Positions 6,275 through 14,281 of a DNA stretch of 18,893 bases are shown piece by piece; the stretch's first letter is position 1, and the number at the start of each line of letters is the position of its first letter. The DNA is taken from NCBI RefSeq assembly GCF_002379585.1, contig NZ_DFUE01000065.1:1-18893 (forward strand), written 5' to 3'. The notes beneath the pieces are model-generated. The model saw only the letters and a program-made list of their open reading frames with translations, was not told the origin of the DNA and ran no database searches. The position numbers were made by a program, and so were the translations under genes. This stretch comes from Pseudomonas sp. UBA4194. GTDB taxonomy: Bacteria; Pseudomonadota; Gammaproteobacteria; Pseudomonadales; Pseudomonadaceae.

Positions 6275-8797
6275 ATGATCTCGCTACCCATCGACGCCGT
6301 CCTGCCCGCCCTGCGCCAGGCTTTGGCCGAGCGCCACGAAGCCGTCCTCGAAGCCCCGCCCGGCGCGGGCAAGACCACCCGCGTGCCCTTGGCGTTGCTG
6401 CGTGAGCCCTGGCTTGGTGATCAGAAGATCCTGATGCTCGAACCCCGCCGGCTGGCCGCGCGTGCTGCAGCAGAGCGGCTGGCCAGCGAGTTGAGCGAGA
6501 AGGTTGGCGAGACGGTTGGATACCGAATTCGCCTTGAAAGCAAGATAGGCCCGCGAACCCAGATCGAGGTGGTTACCGAAGGCATCCTGGCCCGCCGGCT
6601 CCAAGATGACCCTGCGCTGGAAGGCGTGGGCGTGGTCATCTTCGATGAATACCACCTGCGAAATCTCGACTCCGACCTTGCACTGGCGCTGTGCCTGAGT
6701 GCCCGCGAACTGCTGCGCGATGAACCCCCGCTCAAGCTGCTCATGATGTCCGCCACGCTGGAAGGTGCTCGCCTTTCAAAGGTGCTGAATGATGCGCCTG
6801 TGGTCACCAGTGAAGGGCGGATGTATCCGGTCTCAACGGTTTGGGGTAGTCCCTATCAGCCTGGCGAGCGAATCGATGCGCGAGTGACGGACACCTGCTT
6901 GGCCGCCATCGACGAACAGCCGGGAAGCGTTCTGGTTTTCCTTCCTGGGCAGGCAGAGATCAGGCGGGTGGCGGAGACCCTCAAGGAGCAGCTGAGCAGC
7001 CGTCCAGAGGTGATCGTATGCCCGCTGTATGGCGATCTTGACCTGAACGCTCAGCGTGCTGCGATAGATCCGGCACCCAAGGGCTCCCGCAAGATCGTAC
7101 TGGCCACGAACATCGCCGAGACCAGCTTGACCATCGAAGGCGTCAGGGTCGTGGTGGACAGTGGTCTGGAGCGAGTACCGAGGTTCGATCCTCGCAGTGG
7201 CATGACCCGGCTCGACACACAGCGTATCTCGAAGGCAAGTGCCACCCAGCGTGCGGGGCGGGCAGGGCGCTTGGAGCCGGGCGTCTGCTATCGCCTGTGG
7301 TCGGAGTCGCAGCACGAGCAAATGGCCGGCTACAGCACCCCTGAGATCCTGCAAGCGGATCTCGCAGCCCTGGCGCTGCAGTTGGCCCGCTGGGGAATGA
7401 AGCCAGAGGAAATGACCTGGCTCGACCAACCTCCATCAGCTCCTTTCGGCCAAGCCAGAGACCTGCTCAAGCGTCTGGGCGCACTCGACGATGCTGGACA
7501 GCTCACGTCACACGGTTCGGCCATGAGCGCGCTCCCAGCGCATCCACGGATCGCCCACATGCTCATCAAAGGCAATGCAATGGGCCTGGATGACTTGGCG
7601 TGCAACATCGCAGCGCTGCTGGGTGAAAAAGACATTCTGCGTGGAGCGGGTGCCGACCTTCACACCAGGCTGAGTGCCTTGTCAGGCGAGCAACATTCAC
7701 GTCGAAGTGGTGGTTCCCTCCAGCGGGTGAAGCAGTCTGCTCGGCAGTACCGCTCCCTGCTGCGTGGGAAGGCATCCAACCCGGTTAGCGAGCTTGATCA
7801 CCCACGATGGGTGGGCTGTCTACTGGCGTTCGCCTACCCTGACCGAATCGGCCAGCAGAGGCGTGCAAGTGCATCCGAGTACCGTCTGTCCAACGGTCGG
7901 GCTGCCGTGTTCTCAGAGCCCGATGCTCTCACCAAGCACGAGTGGCTGGTGGTGGCCGACCTGGGTAGCCGGCAAGGGCAGCGCGAAGAGCGTATCTACC
8001 TGGCGAGTGACCTCGATCCGGGCCTGTTCAATGATGAGTTGGCTGACCTTGTGAGGTCTGTGGATGAGGTCGATTGGGATGAAAGGGAAGGGGTGCTGAA
8101 GGCTGAGCGGCAACTGAAGGTTGGGCAACTCGTCTTGTCGACGAAGGCCCTGCCGAGTCTTGATGAGCAAACCCGTTCGCTGGCCTTGGTCAACCTGGTG
8201 AGGCGCAAGGGTATCGAGCTCCTGCCGTGGAACCCTGATCTGCGGCAGTGGCAAGCGCGGGTCGATCTGCTGCGTCAGCTGGATATCCAGAATGGCCAGG
8301 TAGAAAGCAAATGGCCTGATCTCAGCGATGCCAACCTTCTCGACACACTCGAAGAGTGGCTCACGCCGTATCTGGGTAAGGTCACAAGGCTGAGCCACTT
8401 CAGTCAGCTTGATCTGTCTTCGATAGTCAGAAATCTCCTGCCTTGGCCGCTACCGCAGGAACTGGAGACTCAGGCGCCTCAGGCGATCCAGGTGCCGTCC
8501 GGCTCGAACATCCGAATCGACTACTCGCAGCATCCGCCAATCCTCGCAGTGCGGCTTCAGGAGCTTTTCGGCTTGGCTGAAACCCCACGTATCGCCCAAG
8601 GCAAGCAGCCGCTGGTTCTGCATCTGCTGTCGCCAGCCCGCAGGCCCGTGCAAGTTACCCAGGATCTTGCCAATTTCTGGCGTAACACTTACGTGGAAGT
8701 GAAGAAGGATCTCAAGGGCCGATACCCAAAGCACTATTGGCCTGAAGATCCATTAGTGGCTGAGGCGACTGCCAGAGCGAAGCCTAGGAAACCCTGA
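6275..8797 (+). CDS. hrpB: ATP-dependent helicase HrpB (DEAH/RHA type)
   Basis: Superfamily 2 helicase of the HrpA/HrpB group, 840 residues, normal for HrpB. Visible motifs: Walker A APPGAGKTT (27-35), motif II DEYH (124-127), SAT (159-161), ATNIAETSLTIEG (277-289) and motif VI QRAGRAGR (325-332), followed by the helicase-associated and HrpB C-terminal regions ending in KGRYPKHYWPEDPLVAEATARAKPRKP. The ATG at 6275 is chosen because GGAG (6266-6269) is 5 nt upstream and the helicase domain starts there. Motif II reads DEYHLRN, whereas DEFHERN is usual. From roughly 6500 on, codons rare in Pseudomonas appear (GGA, CGA, ATA, and AGA and AGG at 8774 and 8786), unlike the first 70 codons. A diverged copy of its 3' end lies at 10672-10716. 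The gene is probably a recombinant allele. Its cellular role in Pseudomonas is not well defined. Confidence 0.95.
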   Translation: MISLPIDAVLPALRQALAERHEAVLEAPPGAGKTTRVPLALLREPWLGDQKILMLEPRRLAARAAAERLASELSEKVGETVGYRIRLESKIGPRTQIEVVTEGILARRLQDDPALEGVGVVIFDEYHLRNLDSDLALALCLSARELLRDEPPLKLLMMSATLEGARLSKVLNDAPVVTSEGRMYPVSTVWGSPYQPGERIDARVTDTCLAAIDEQPGSVLVFLPGQAEIRRVAETLKEQLSSRPEVIVCPLYGDLDLNAQRAAIDPAPKGSRKIVLATNIAETSLTIEGVRVVVDSGLERVPRFDPRSGMTRLDTQRISKASATQRAGRAGRLEPGVCYRLWSESQHEQMAGYSTPEILQADLAALALQLARWGMKPEEMTWLDQPPSAPFGQARDLLKRLGALDDAGQLTSHGSAMSALPAHPRIAHMLIKGNAMGLDDLACNIAALLGEKDILRGAGADLHTRLSALSGEQHSRRSGGSLQRVKQSARQYRSLLRGKASNPVSELDHPRWVGCLLAFAYPDRIGQQRRASASEYRLSNGRAAVFSEPDALTKHEWLVVADLGSRQGQREERIYLASDLDPGLFNDELADLVRSVDEVDWDEREGVLKAERQLKVGQLVLSTKALPSLDEQTRSLALVNLVRRKGIELLPWNPDLRQWQARVDLLRQLDIQNGQVESKWPDLSDANLLDTLEEWLTPYLGKVTRLSHFSQLDLSSIVRNLLPWPLPQELETQAPQAIQVPSGSNIRIDYSQHPPILAVRLQELFGLAETPRIAQGKQPLVLHLLSPARRPVQVTQDLANFWRNTYVEVKKDLKGRYPKHYWPEDPLVAEATARAKPRKP

Positions 8798-8975
8798 GAG
8801 GCAAACAGCTCTTTAAGCGTGCTCTGTCGGTCGGCTGTAGTGAATCGACCCTCCGGGCTTTCATCCCCGAGCCTTCGACCCGGTGGGCCTGCGCCCTCTG
8901 CTTCCATTTGAAAAGCAGGTGAAACGCTCCAAAGCTACACCGGTACGATAGGTGAATCCTGAACCTGCCCAGATG

Positions 8976-9941
8976 TCAGGTCTCTCGATGCCCGAATCCT
9001 TCTCGGTAATACGAAGGGGCAAGGCCCACCACGCTTCGGAACGCCACCCGAAAACTCTCTACTGACGCGAAGCCGCAACGCAGGGCTATCTGTTCGCTGC
9101 TCAACGCCGAGCTTTCCAGCATCGAGCGCGCCTGAGCTATACGTTCGTGCTGTAACCAGCGTTTGGGTGTAGTGCCAGTGGCTTCAGTAAACCGTCGTAA
9201 AAAAGTGCGGTCACTCATAAGCGCTTTCGCCGCCAACTGGGTGATGGTCAACGGTTCGCTCAAATGTTGACGGGCCCACTCCAAAATGCCTGACAGATCA
9301 TGGCGCGGCGTTTGCGCAACCGGCGTTGGAATAAATTGCGCCTGTCCTCCGGAGCGTTGAGGGGTCATCACAAGCCGGCGCGCTACGCTATTAGCTATGT
9401 TGGCACCGAAATCACGCTCGACCAGATGCAGGCACGCGTCGATCCCCGCTGCGCTGCCGGCAGATGTGATCACCTGGCCCTCGTCGACATAAAGCACGCC
9501 CGGATCTACCTCTACGGCGGGAAACCTATGGGCAAGTTCATCCGTGTAACGCCAGTGGGTAGTGGCTCGCTTTCCATCGAGCAGCCCGGCGGCGGCGAGT
9601 ACGAACACACCTGAACAGATGGAAATCAGCCTGGCTCCGCGCTCATGCGCATCGCGAAGCGCTTTTAACAATGCCTCGGGTGGAGGCTCACTCCTACTGC
9701 GCCAACCTGGGATCACAATCGTTCCGGCGTCTGGCAGCAATCCCAAATCCCCATCGGCTTTGACCTCAAATCCTTCAAACGCCCGCATGGGGCCCTGATC
9801 TACGGCGACGACAGCATGGCGATACCAGGGGAAATCGAACTCTGGCCGTGGCAAGCCAAAAATCTCGACAGCGATGCCAAACTCGAAAAGGCAAAGCCCG
9901 TCGTAAGCCAATACCGCAACCAGATCAGATACATTTTGCAT
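8976..9941 (-). CDS. GlxA/FtrA-type AraC-family transcriptional regulator
   Basis: Cytoplasmic regulator of 321 residues: an N-terminal DJ-1/PfpI-like glutamine-amidotransferase domain (about 5-190, with VAVLAYDGLCLFEFGIAVE at 8-26 and the nucleophile-elbow sequence ISICSGVF at 106-113 with C109) and a C-terminal AraC helix-turn-helix domain (about 215-315, with RTFLRRFTEATGTTPKRWL at 245-263 and IALRCGFASVESFRVAF at 285-301). It resembles the FtrA subgroup, often found beside a rhodanese gene as here. The frame stays open to 10352, but that would run through the rhodanese gene; the ATG at 9941 gives the normal N-terminus, although its ribosome binding site is weak. It is divergent from the rhodanese gene across 96 bp. 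Effector unknown. Confidence 0.92.
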   Translation of the reverse strand: MQNVSDLVAVLAYDGLCLFEFGIAVEIFGLPRPEFDFPWYRHAVVAVDQGPMRAFEGFEVKADGDLGLLPDAGTIVIPGWRSRSEPPPEALLKALRDAHERGARLISICSGVFVLAAAGLLDGKRATTHWRYTDELAHRFPAVEVDPGVLYVDEGQVITSAGSAAGIDACLHLVERDFGANIANSVARRLVMTPQRSGGQAQFIPTPVAQTPRHDLSGILEWARQHLSEPLTITQLAAKALMSDRTFLRRFTEATGTTPKRWLQHERIAQARSMLESSALSSEQIALRCGFASVESFRVAFRSVVGLAPSYYREGFGHRET

Positions 9942-9976
9942 TGGCGAAAAATTACCACTCGATGTCAATTTCGCCA
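9942..9976. promoter_or_regulatory. Candidate operator, inverted repeat between regulator and rhodanese
   Basis: TGGCGAAA (9942-9949) and TTTCGCCA (9969-9976) form a perfect 8-bp inverted repeat with a 19-bp spacer, so the arms are about 2.5 turns apart. It directly abuts the regulator start codon and is 61 bp upstream of the rhodanese start. A partial third half-site, TTTTCGCT, is at 10010-10017. The position suits self-repression of the regulator and activation of the rhodanese gene. Binding by the adjacent regulator is inference. Confidence 0.5.
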
Positions 9977-10037
9977 CTGTAGCGTCTTGAGGCTCTTGGC
10001 TAAAGTGGGTTTTCGCTCCTTCAATGAGGCAAACACG

Positions 10038-10475
10038 ATGTCCATGATCAGCCAGATTCCTGCAGCAGCTCCAGCCGAGGCCTATGCACATTTCAATAGC
10101 CGTCTGCGCTTCGAGACGGATTGCTCTGACGTTTATCGTACCTACCAGACGGGTGAGGTCGATTACATCCTGGTGGACGTACGTAGCCCGGACGTCTTTG
10201 CTCAGGCGCATGTTCCGGGAGCCATCAACATCCCGACGAAGCTGATTACCGCTGAGCGTCTGTCGGAGTTTGGGAGTGACACTCTTTTTGTTGTGTATTG
10301 CGCCGGGCCCCATTGCAACGGTGTTCATAAGGCAGCTGCCCGGATAGCTCATCTGGGTTACGCCGTGAAAGAGATGTTGGGTGGGGTGACAGGGTGGCTT
10401 GATGAAGGGCTCTCACTGGTAGGGGAAGATGCACCCAACGTCACCGTCGCTTCAGCAATCTCATGCGAATGCTGA
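10038..10475 (+). CDS. Single-domain rhodanese (sulfurtransferase-like) protein
   Basis: 145-residue cytoplasmic protein with one rhodanese domain (about 20-128). Recognisable blocks are ILVDVRSPDVFAQAHVPGAINIP (44-66) and VVYCAGPHCNGVHKAA (85-100), in which C88 takes the place of the persulfide-forming cysteine, and the closing GGVTGWLDEG (115-124). C93 in the same loop and a C-terminal CEC (C143, C145) are extra cysteines that could matter for sulfur relay or metal binding. GAGG (10026-10029) precedes the ATG at 10038 by 8 nt; ATG at 10044 is a less likely alternative. It is divergent from the FtrA-type regulator and probably its target. Substrate unknown. Confidence 0.9.
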   Translation: MSMISQIPAAAPAEAYAHFNSRLRFETDCSDVYRTYQTGEVDYILVDVRSPDVFAQAHVPGAINIPTKLITAERLSEFGSDTLFVVYCAGPHCNGVHKAAARIAHLGYAVKEMLGGVTGWLDEGLSLVGEDAPNVTVASAISCEC

Positions 10476-10671
10476 AACTACCTGATGCGGTGCGTTCCTT
10501 GGCGGCTTCCATTACGCGCATCTGAAGTGGGGGCACTCTGGCTTGGGCCGCAACACTCGATTAACCGCGGCCTACACCTCCCATGCCGGAATTTTCGATT
10601 GTCAGTCCGGCCTTTGGCGAATGTGCGGATCAGAAATTGCGCTTTGTGATCGTGTGCAACCGAGCGGTACG
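10476..10671. other. Unassigned intergenic DNA at the edge of the putative insertion
   Basis: No credible gene, REP or terminator was found between the rhodanese stop and the hrpB-like remnant. The 178 bp between hrpB and the regulator gene (8798-8975) are similarly empty. Both stretches look less G+C-rich than the core genes around them, and both lie inside the segment proposed to be foreign, between the two hrpB 3' ends. Confidence 0.5.
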
Positions 10672-10716
10672 CTGCTAGCCGAGGCCACTGCGCGGATCAA
10701 ACCGCGCAAGACCTGG
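10672..10716 (+). pseudogene. Remnant of a second hrpB 3' end
   Basis: In frame from 10672 this reads LLAEATARIKPRKTW, against LVAEATARAKPRKP-stop at the end of hrpB (8753-8797). Ten of the 13 residues aligned from 8756 to the stop match, while most codons differ at silent positions (for example GCT/GCC, GCC/GCG, AGA/CGG, AAG/AAA), so this is a long-diverged homologue and not a fresh duplication. The remnant uses G/C-ending codons typical of the core genome. The hrpB stop TGA aligns with TGG (10714-10716), and the frame continues open under the MFS gene. It ends 13 bp before the convergent MFS stop, where a native hrpB would be expected to finish. Confidence 0.65.
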
Positions 10717-10729
10717 AAAGCAGCTCGGC

Positions 10730-11899
10730 TTACACCGTCTCGATCTGCACCACCGGCTGCTTGCCGCTGCGGTTGGCCAGCACCAGCAGCAAGCCTGCTG
10801 CCGCCAGCGCGGCACCGGCGACGGGTACTGCCGCGTAACCCAGTCCCGCAGAAATCACCGCACCGCCGACCGCGGCGCCCAGCGCATTACCCAGGTTAAA
10901 CGCACCGACGTTGACCGATGCGGCCAGCCCCGGTGCGTCGTGGGCCGCCTGCATCACCCGAATCTGCACCGGTGGCACGATGGCGAAGGTCACGATACCC
11001 CACACCAGCAGGCCGATGGCGGCGCCGACGTGATGGGTGAGGGCCAGCGGCAGGATCAGCATGACCGCGGCCAGCAGGGCCAGGAAAATCTTGGTGCTGC
11101 CTTCCAGCGACCAGTCCGCCATGCGGCCGCCCACGGCGTTGCCGAGCGTGAAGCCTACGCCGATCAATACCAGACCCAGGGTGATGAACGCCGAGGACGC
11201 ACCGGTCAGGGTGGCCAGCACCGGCGCCACGTAGGTGTAGAGGGTGAACATCGCACCCGCGCCCATGACGGTGGTGGCCAGGGCCATCAGTACGGCGGGA
11301 CGTGTCAGCACCTTGAGTTCGGCGCGCACGTTGGGCATCTGCCCGGCCTTGCCCTTGGGCAGGGTGATTGCCAGGGCGATGATGGCGACAACGCCCAGTA
11401 CGGCGGTGATCGCAAAGGCCATGCGCCAGCCGATCTGCTGGCCGATCCAGGTGGCCGCGGGCACGCCGCCGATATTGGCGATGGTCAGGCCCAGGAACAT
11501 GGTGGCCACGGCGCTGGCTTGCTTGTCCTTGGCGACAAGACTGGCGGCCAGTACGGAACCTAGGCCGAAGAACGCGCCGTGGTTGAGGCTGGTGATCAGG
11601 CGGGAGATCAGCAGGGTCCAGTAGCCGGGCGCGATTACCGAGAGCAGGTTGCCGACCACGAAGATGCCCATCAGCAGCATCAGTGCTTTCTTGGTGGGGA
11701 AGCGGCTCAGCGCCAGGGTCATGATTGGCGCGCCGATCATGACGCCCAGGGCGTAGGCGGTGATCAACATGCCCGCGGTGGGAATCGAGACGTCGATGCC
11801 GGTGGCAATGACGGGGAGCAGACCCATGGGGGTGAACTCCGTGGTGCCGATGGCGAACGCGCCGATGGCCAGCGCGATGAGCGCCCAGATGGGTTTCAT
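10730..11899 (-). CDS. MFS transporter, DHA1/AraJ-YdhP type
   Basis: Inner-membrane proton-linked exporter of 389 residues with about 12 hydrophobic helices. It starts IWALIALAIGAFAIGTTEF (4-22), the signature opening of the AraJ/YdhP group of DHA1 efflux proteins, with the family loop LSRFPTKKALMLLM between helices 2 and 3. AGGA with 8-nt spacing precedes the ATG at 11899. It converges on hrpB or its remnant. The substrate cannot be inferred; members are usually annotated as sugar or drug exporters without direct evidence. Downstream of the last helix is a short hydrophilic tail (residues 378-389). Confidence 0.93.
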   Translation of the reverse strand: MKPIWALIALAIGAFAIGTTEFTPMGLLPVIATGIDVSIPTAGMLITAYALGVMIGAPIMTLALSRFPTKKALMLLMGIFVVGNLLSVIAPGYWTLLISRLITSLNHGAFFGLGSVLAASLVAKDKQASAVATMFLGLTIANIGGVPAATWIGQQIGWRMAFAITAVLGVVAIIALAITLPKGKAGQMPNVRAELKVLTRPAVLMALATTVMGAGAMFTLYTYVAPVLATLTGASSAFITLGLVLIGVGFTLGNAVGGRMADWSLEGSTKIFLALLAAVMLILPLALTHHVGAAIGLLVWGIVTFAIVPPVQIRVMQAAHDAPGLAASVNVGAFNLGNALGAAVGGAVISAGLGYAAVPVAGAALAAAGLLLVLANRSGKQPVVQIETV

Positions 11900-12039
11900 G
11901 GTGGGGATCCTGAAGGGGATGGAGAGTGGGGGGTATGGTAGCGGGGGCGTCTGTTGACTTAAATGCTAGGCTGGGTAATTCATATTTGACTGGCGGGCAA
12001 CAATTGGGGTGTCAGCCGTTTCTTTAGTGGCTGTGCCGG

Positions 12040-12216
12040 CCAATCGCGGGCAGAGCCCGCTCCCACAGGGGAAGTCTCATATGGCCTGGAGGGCGGCGGA
12101 GATGGTGAGGTGTCTGTTGGTTCTTGGATGGCTGGGCGGGCCAATCGCGGGCAGAGCCCGCTCCCACAGGGGGGAGGGTGGTGTCCTGTGGGAGCGGGTT
12201 CTACCCGCGATGGGGC
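12040..12216. repeat. REP cluster, two direct copies plus one inverted
   Basis: Three REP palindromes of the GCGGG/CCCGC class: 12040-12070 and 12141-12171 in the same orientation (CCAATCGCGGGCAGAGCCCG, then CTCCCACAGG) and 12185-12216 inverted (CCTGTGGGAGCGGGTTCTAC). The last two face each other and form a REP pair just past the stop of the gene that ends at 12251. The cluster fills most of the 351-bp gap 11900-12250; the rest, 11900-12039, should carry the MFS promoter, although no convincing -35/-10 pair was found. Confidence 0.88.
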
Positions 12217-12250
12217 CGGCACTGGCGCTGTAGATTCCGGATAGCCAGCA

Positions 12251-13333
12251 TCAGGGCGCTTCCACCGCCACCGGCAGCAGGAACCGCCCCAGCACCGGCA
12301 GGTGATCGGAAATACCCAGGGTATCGTCCTGCCTTACCCTGGCATCCACGCGCTGCAAGCGCGGGCTGTGAATCAGGTAATCCTGGGTGCGATCCGGCCC
12401 TTGCGCGCCGTTGGGGAAGCGGGTGAACCAGTCGGCCCGCTCGGCGCCGCTGGCTTCGGCATTGCTGGGAATCATTGGGTACTTGTCCCACAACAGATGC
12501 AGGTCGCTGTCGGGGGAATAGTGCGCCTGTTCGTCTGCCGCCAGACGCCGGTGCTGGCCCAGCGGCAGCAGATTGAGGTTGCCTCCCAGCAGCCACGGGG
12601 TGCCGAGGCTTTCCAGCTTGTCGACACGCTTGACCAAGGCCTGTACCTGCTGCGCCTGCACGTCATCGTCGGCCGAATAAGTGGACAACTGGGTATTGAG
12701 CACGGCTACCTGGCCGCCCTCGCGCAGCGGCAGGTAGGCGGTGAGCACCGCCCGCCGTGGCTGGAACGGTTCGCTGTACCAGGGGGCAGGGCGCTGGGGC
12801 AGTTGCAGGCGGCTGGCCTGCTTGATGTTGAAACGGCTGAGGGTCACCAGCTTGCGGCCAACGCTGCCCAGCACGTGCGGGTCGGGCACGAAATCCGCTT
12901 TCCAATCGAAGGCCTGGGCGGCGCAAGGGTACAGGTCCACGACGCGCTCCTGCAGCAGCGCCAGTTGGTCCTGATGGCCGGTGGCCCGGGCGTTGTCGTC
13001 GACGTCCTGCAGCAGCACCAGGTCCGGCGCCTCGTCACGGATCACCCGTACCACTTCATCCAGGGTGTAGGCCAGATCTTCGCGGCTGGGACGTTCGTCC
13101 TGGCCCTGCGGCGCGTCGTACCAGAACACGTAGCGTTTGCCCGCCAGGAACTGGACGTTCCAGCTCATGACTTTCAACGCCTGCCCCGGCACCAGCACCG
13201 GCGCGTCTGCGCGACAGCTCACCGGCAGCTTTTCCCGAGGTTCAGGGCGCCAGGTGACCGCTTGCAGCACGGCGTACAGCGCCGCAGCGAGCAACAGTGA
13301 CAGCAGCAGGATCGTGCGCAGTAGACGGATCAT
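12251..13333 (-). CDS. Membrane-anchored endonuclease/exonuclease/phosphatase-fold protein
   Basis: 360 residues: an N-terminal hydrophobic anchor (6-26) and then an EEP (DNase I-like) domain from about 52 to 350, placing the domain outside the cytoplasm. Family blocks are present but altered: VMSWNVQF (55-62, N59), LLQD (107-110, D where E is usual), LNTQLS (212-217, Q where NTHLS-like H is usual), LLGGNLNLLP (248-257, N252 where the metal/catalytic D of GDxN is usual), QDYL (317-320) and SDHLPV (342-347). The fold is clear, but whether it still hydrolyses phosphodiesters or phosphomonoesters is doubtful. It follows the YciC-like gene by 63 bp on the same strand, likely one operon. The ribosome binding site at 13333 is weak. 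Confidence 0.87.
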   Translation of the reverse strand: MIRLLRTILLLSLLLAAALYAVLQAVTWRPEPREKLPVSCRADAPVLVPGQALKVMSWNVQFLAGKRYVFWYDAPQGQDERPSREDLAYTLDEVVRVIRDEAPDLVLLQDVDDNARATGHQDQLALLQERVVDLYPCAAQAFDWKADFVPDPHVLGSVGRKLVTLSRFNIKQASRLQLPQRPAPWYSEPFQPRRAVLTAYLPLREGGQVAVLNTQLSTYSADDDVQAQQVQALVKRVDKLESLGTPWLLGGNLNLLPLGQHRRLAADEQAHYSPDSDLHLLWDKYPMIPSNAEASGAERADWFTRFPNGAQGPDRTQDYLIHSPRLQRVDARVRQDDTLGISDHLPVLGRFLLPVAVEAP

Positions 13334-13396
13334 CGGCTCGGCTTAGGCGTTGCTGGGTGCCCGCGAGCATAACCGACAGCGTGGCCGCAGCCCAAG

Positions 13397-14065
13397 TCAT
13401 TGCGAGCGGCGGGACACCGGCTCGGCCATCAGCATGAACAGGCGGAACATGACGATGCTGGGGAACAGTTGCAGGAAGCTGTTCACGCTGTCGATCAACA
13501 GGGTGATCGGTGTGGGTTGCGTGTCGGCCCAGGCCATCGCGCTCAAGCCGTCGAGCAGCCACAGCGGCACCATGACCGCCAGTACGGTGGTGAGGATCGG
13601 CCAGAATTTGCCGGTGGTCAGCTGAAAGCTCTCACGCATGGCTTGCAAGGGCGTGAGATTGCGCAGCACCAATAGATACTCGGCGAACGCCAGCTTGATC
13701 ATCACGAACAGCCCTGGCAGGAAAAACAGCGACATGCCGAGCATGATCAGCGCGGTGCTCATGCCCGCGAGCAAGGCGAAGCGGGGCCACAGATGCAGGG
13801 CCTTGCCCAACAGGTGGCGGCCGTGGGGTTCGTAGCCATCGGTGCGTGCGTCCAGAAACAGGATCAGAGCGGCGGTGTACATCGGGTAGAACAACAGGCC
13901 CACGGCGATATCGTAGAGGGCCGAGCCCTCGGGGCCGGTGACCTGGTCCACCAGCTCCTTGGCCAGCGCTTCCATCACCACCAGCGGCAGGCACAGGCGC
14001 ACGATCGCCCACAGGTTGCTACGGAAAAAATAGAACGAGTCGCGCAATACGATCAGCGGGTTCAT
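13397..14065 (-). CDS. YciC-like (UPF0259) inner-membrane protein
   Basis: 222 residues, mostly hydrophobic, with about five or six membrane segments (roughly 18-36, 50-70, 92-120, 155-180, 185-212). The opening RDSFYFFRSNLWAIVRLCLPLV (8-29) and the central PGLFVMIKLAFAEYLLVLRNLTPLQAMRESFQLTTGKFW block, in which residues Ala-Met-Arg-Glu-Ser precede a helix, are typical of the YciC/UPF0259 group. Function of the family is unknown. It is the first gene of a probable two-gene unit with the EEP-fold gene downstream and is divergent from the DUF2076 gene. No strong ribosome binding site is visible at 14065. Confidence 0.8.
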   Translation of the reverse strand: MNPLIVLRDSFYFFRSNLWAIVRLCLPLVVMEALAKELVDQVTGPEGSALYDIAVGLLFYPMYTAALILFLDARTDGYEPHGRHLLGKALHLWPRFALLAGMSTALIMLGMSLFFLPGLFVMIKLAFAEYLLVLRNLTPLQAMRESFQLTTGKFWPILTTVLAVMVPLWLLDGLSAMAWADTQPTPITLLIDSVNSFLQLFPSIVMFRLFMLMAEPVSRRSQ

Positions 14066-14281
14066 GAGGCCAGGTCACAGGTCTAAAAGCAGGCCGACAC
14101 TTTAGCCGATGGTGATCGGTTGCAACACCCTGCGCCCCAGCGTTGGCCCGCCGCCTGGCGCCGGGCATGAACAAAGTTTAATCCGCGCCGGTCATTGAAA
14201 GGCATGGGGCAGGCCCCACTATTGAAGCAAGCCCGGCCAGTGTGCCGGCTCGAACAACCCAGGCAATCGAACGAGGTCGCC

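Noticed and set aside
8798..8975. Possible transposase fragment after hrpB
   Set aside because: Short frames there (such as one reading FDPVGLRPLLPFEKQVKR) match nothing I recognise, and no terminal inverted repeats were found.
9942..10352. N-terminal extension of the FtrA-type regulator to 10352
   Set aside because: It would overlap the rhodanese gene on the other strand and has no similarity to the family's N-terminus; the ATG at 9941 gives the usual start.
14195..14225. TTGAAA and TATTGA as a promoter for the DUF2076 gene
   Set aside because: The spacing is 19 bp and the -10 is poor; G+C-rich gaps give such matches by chance.
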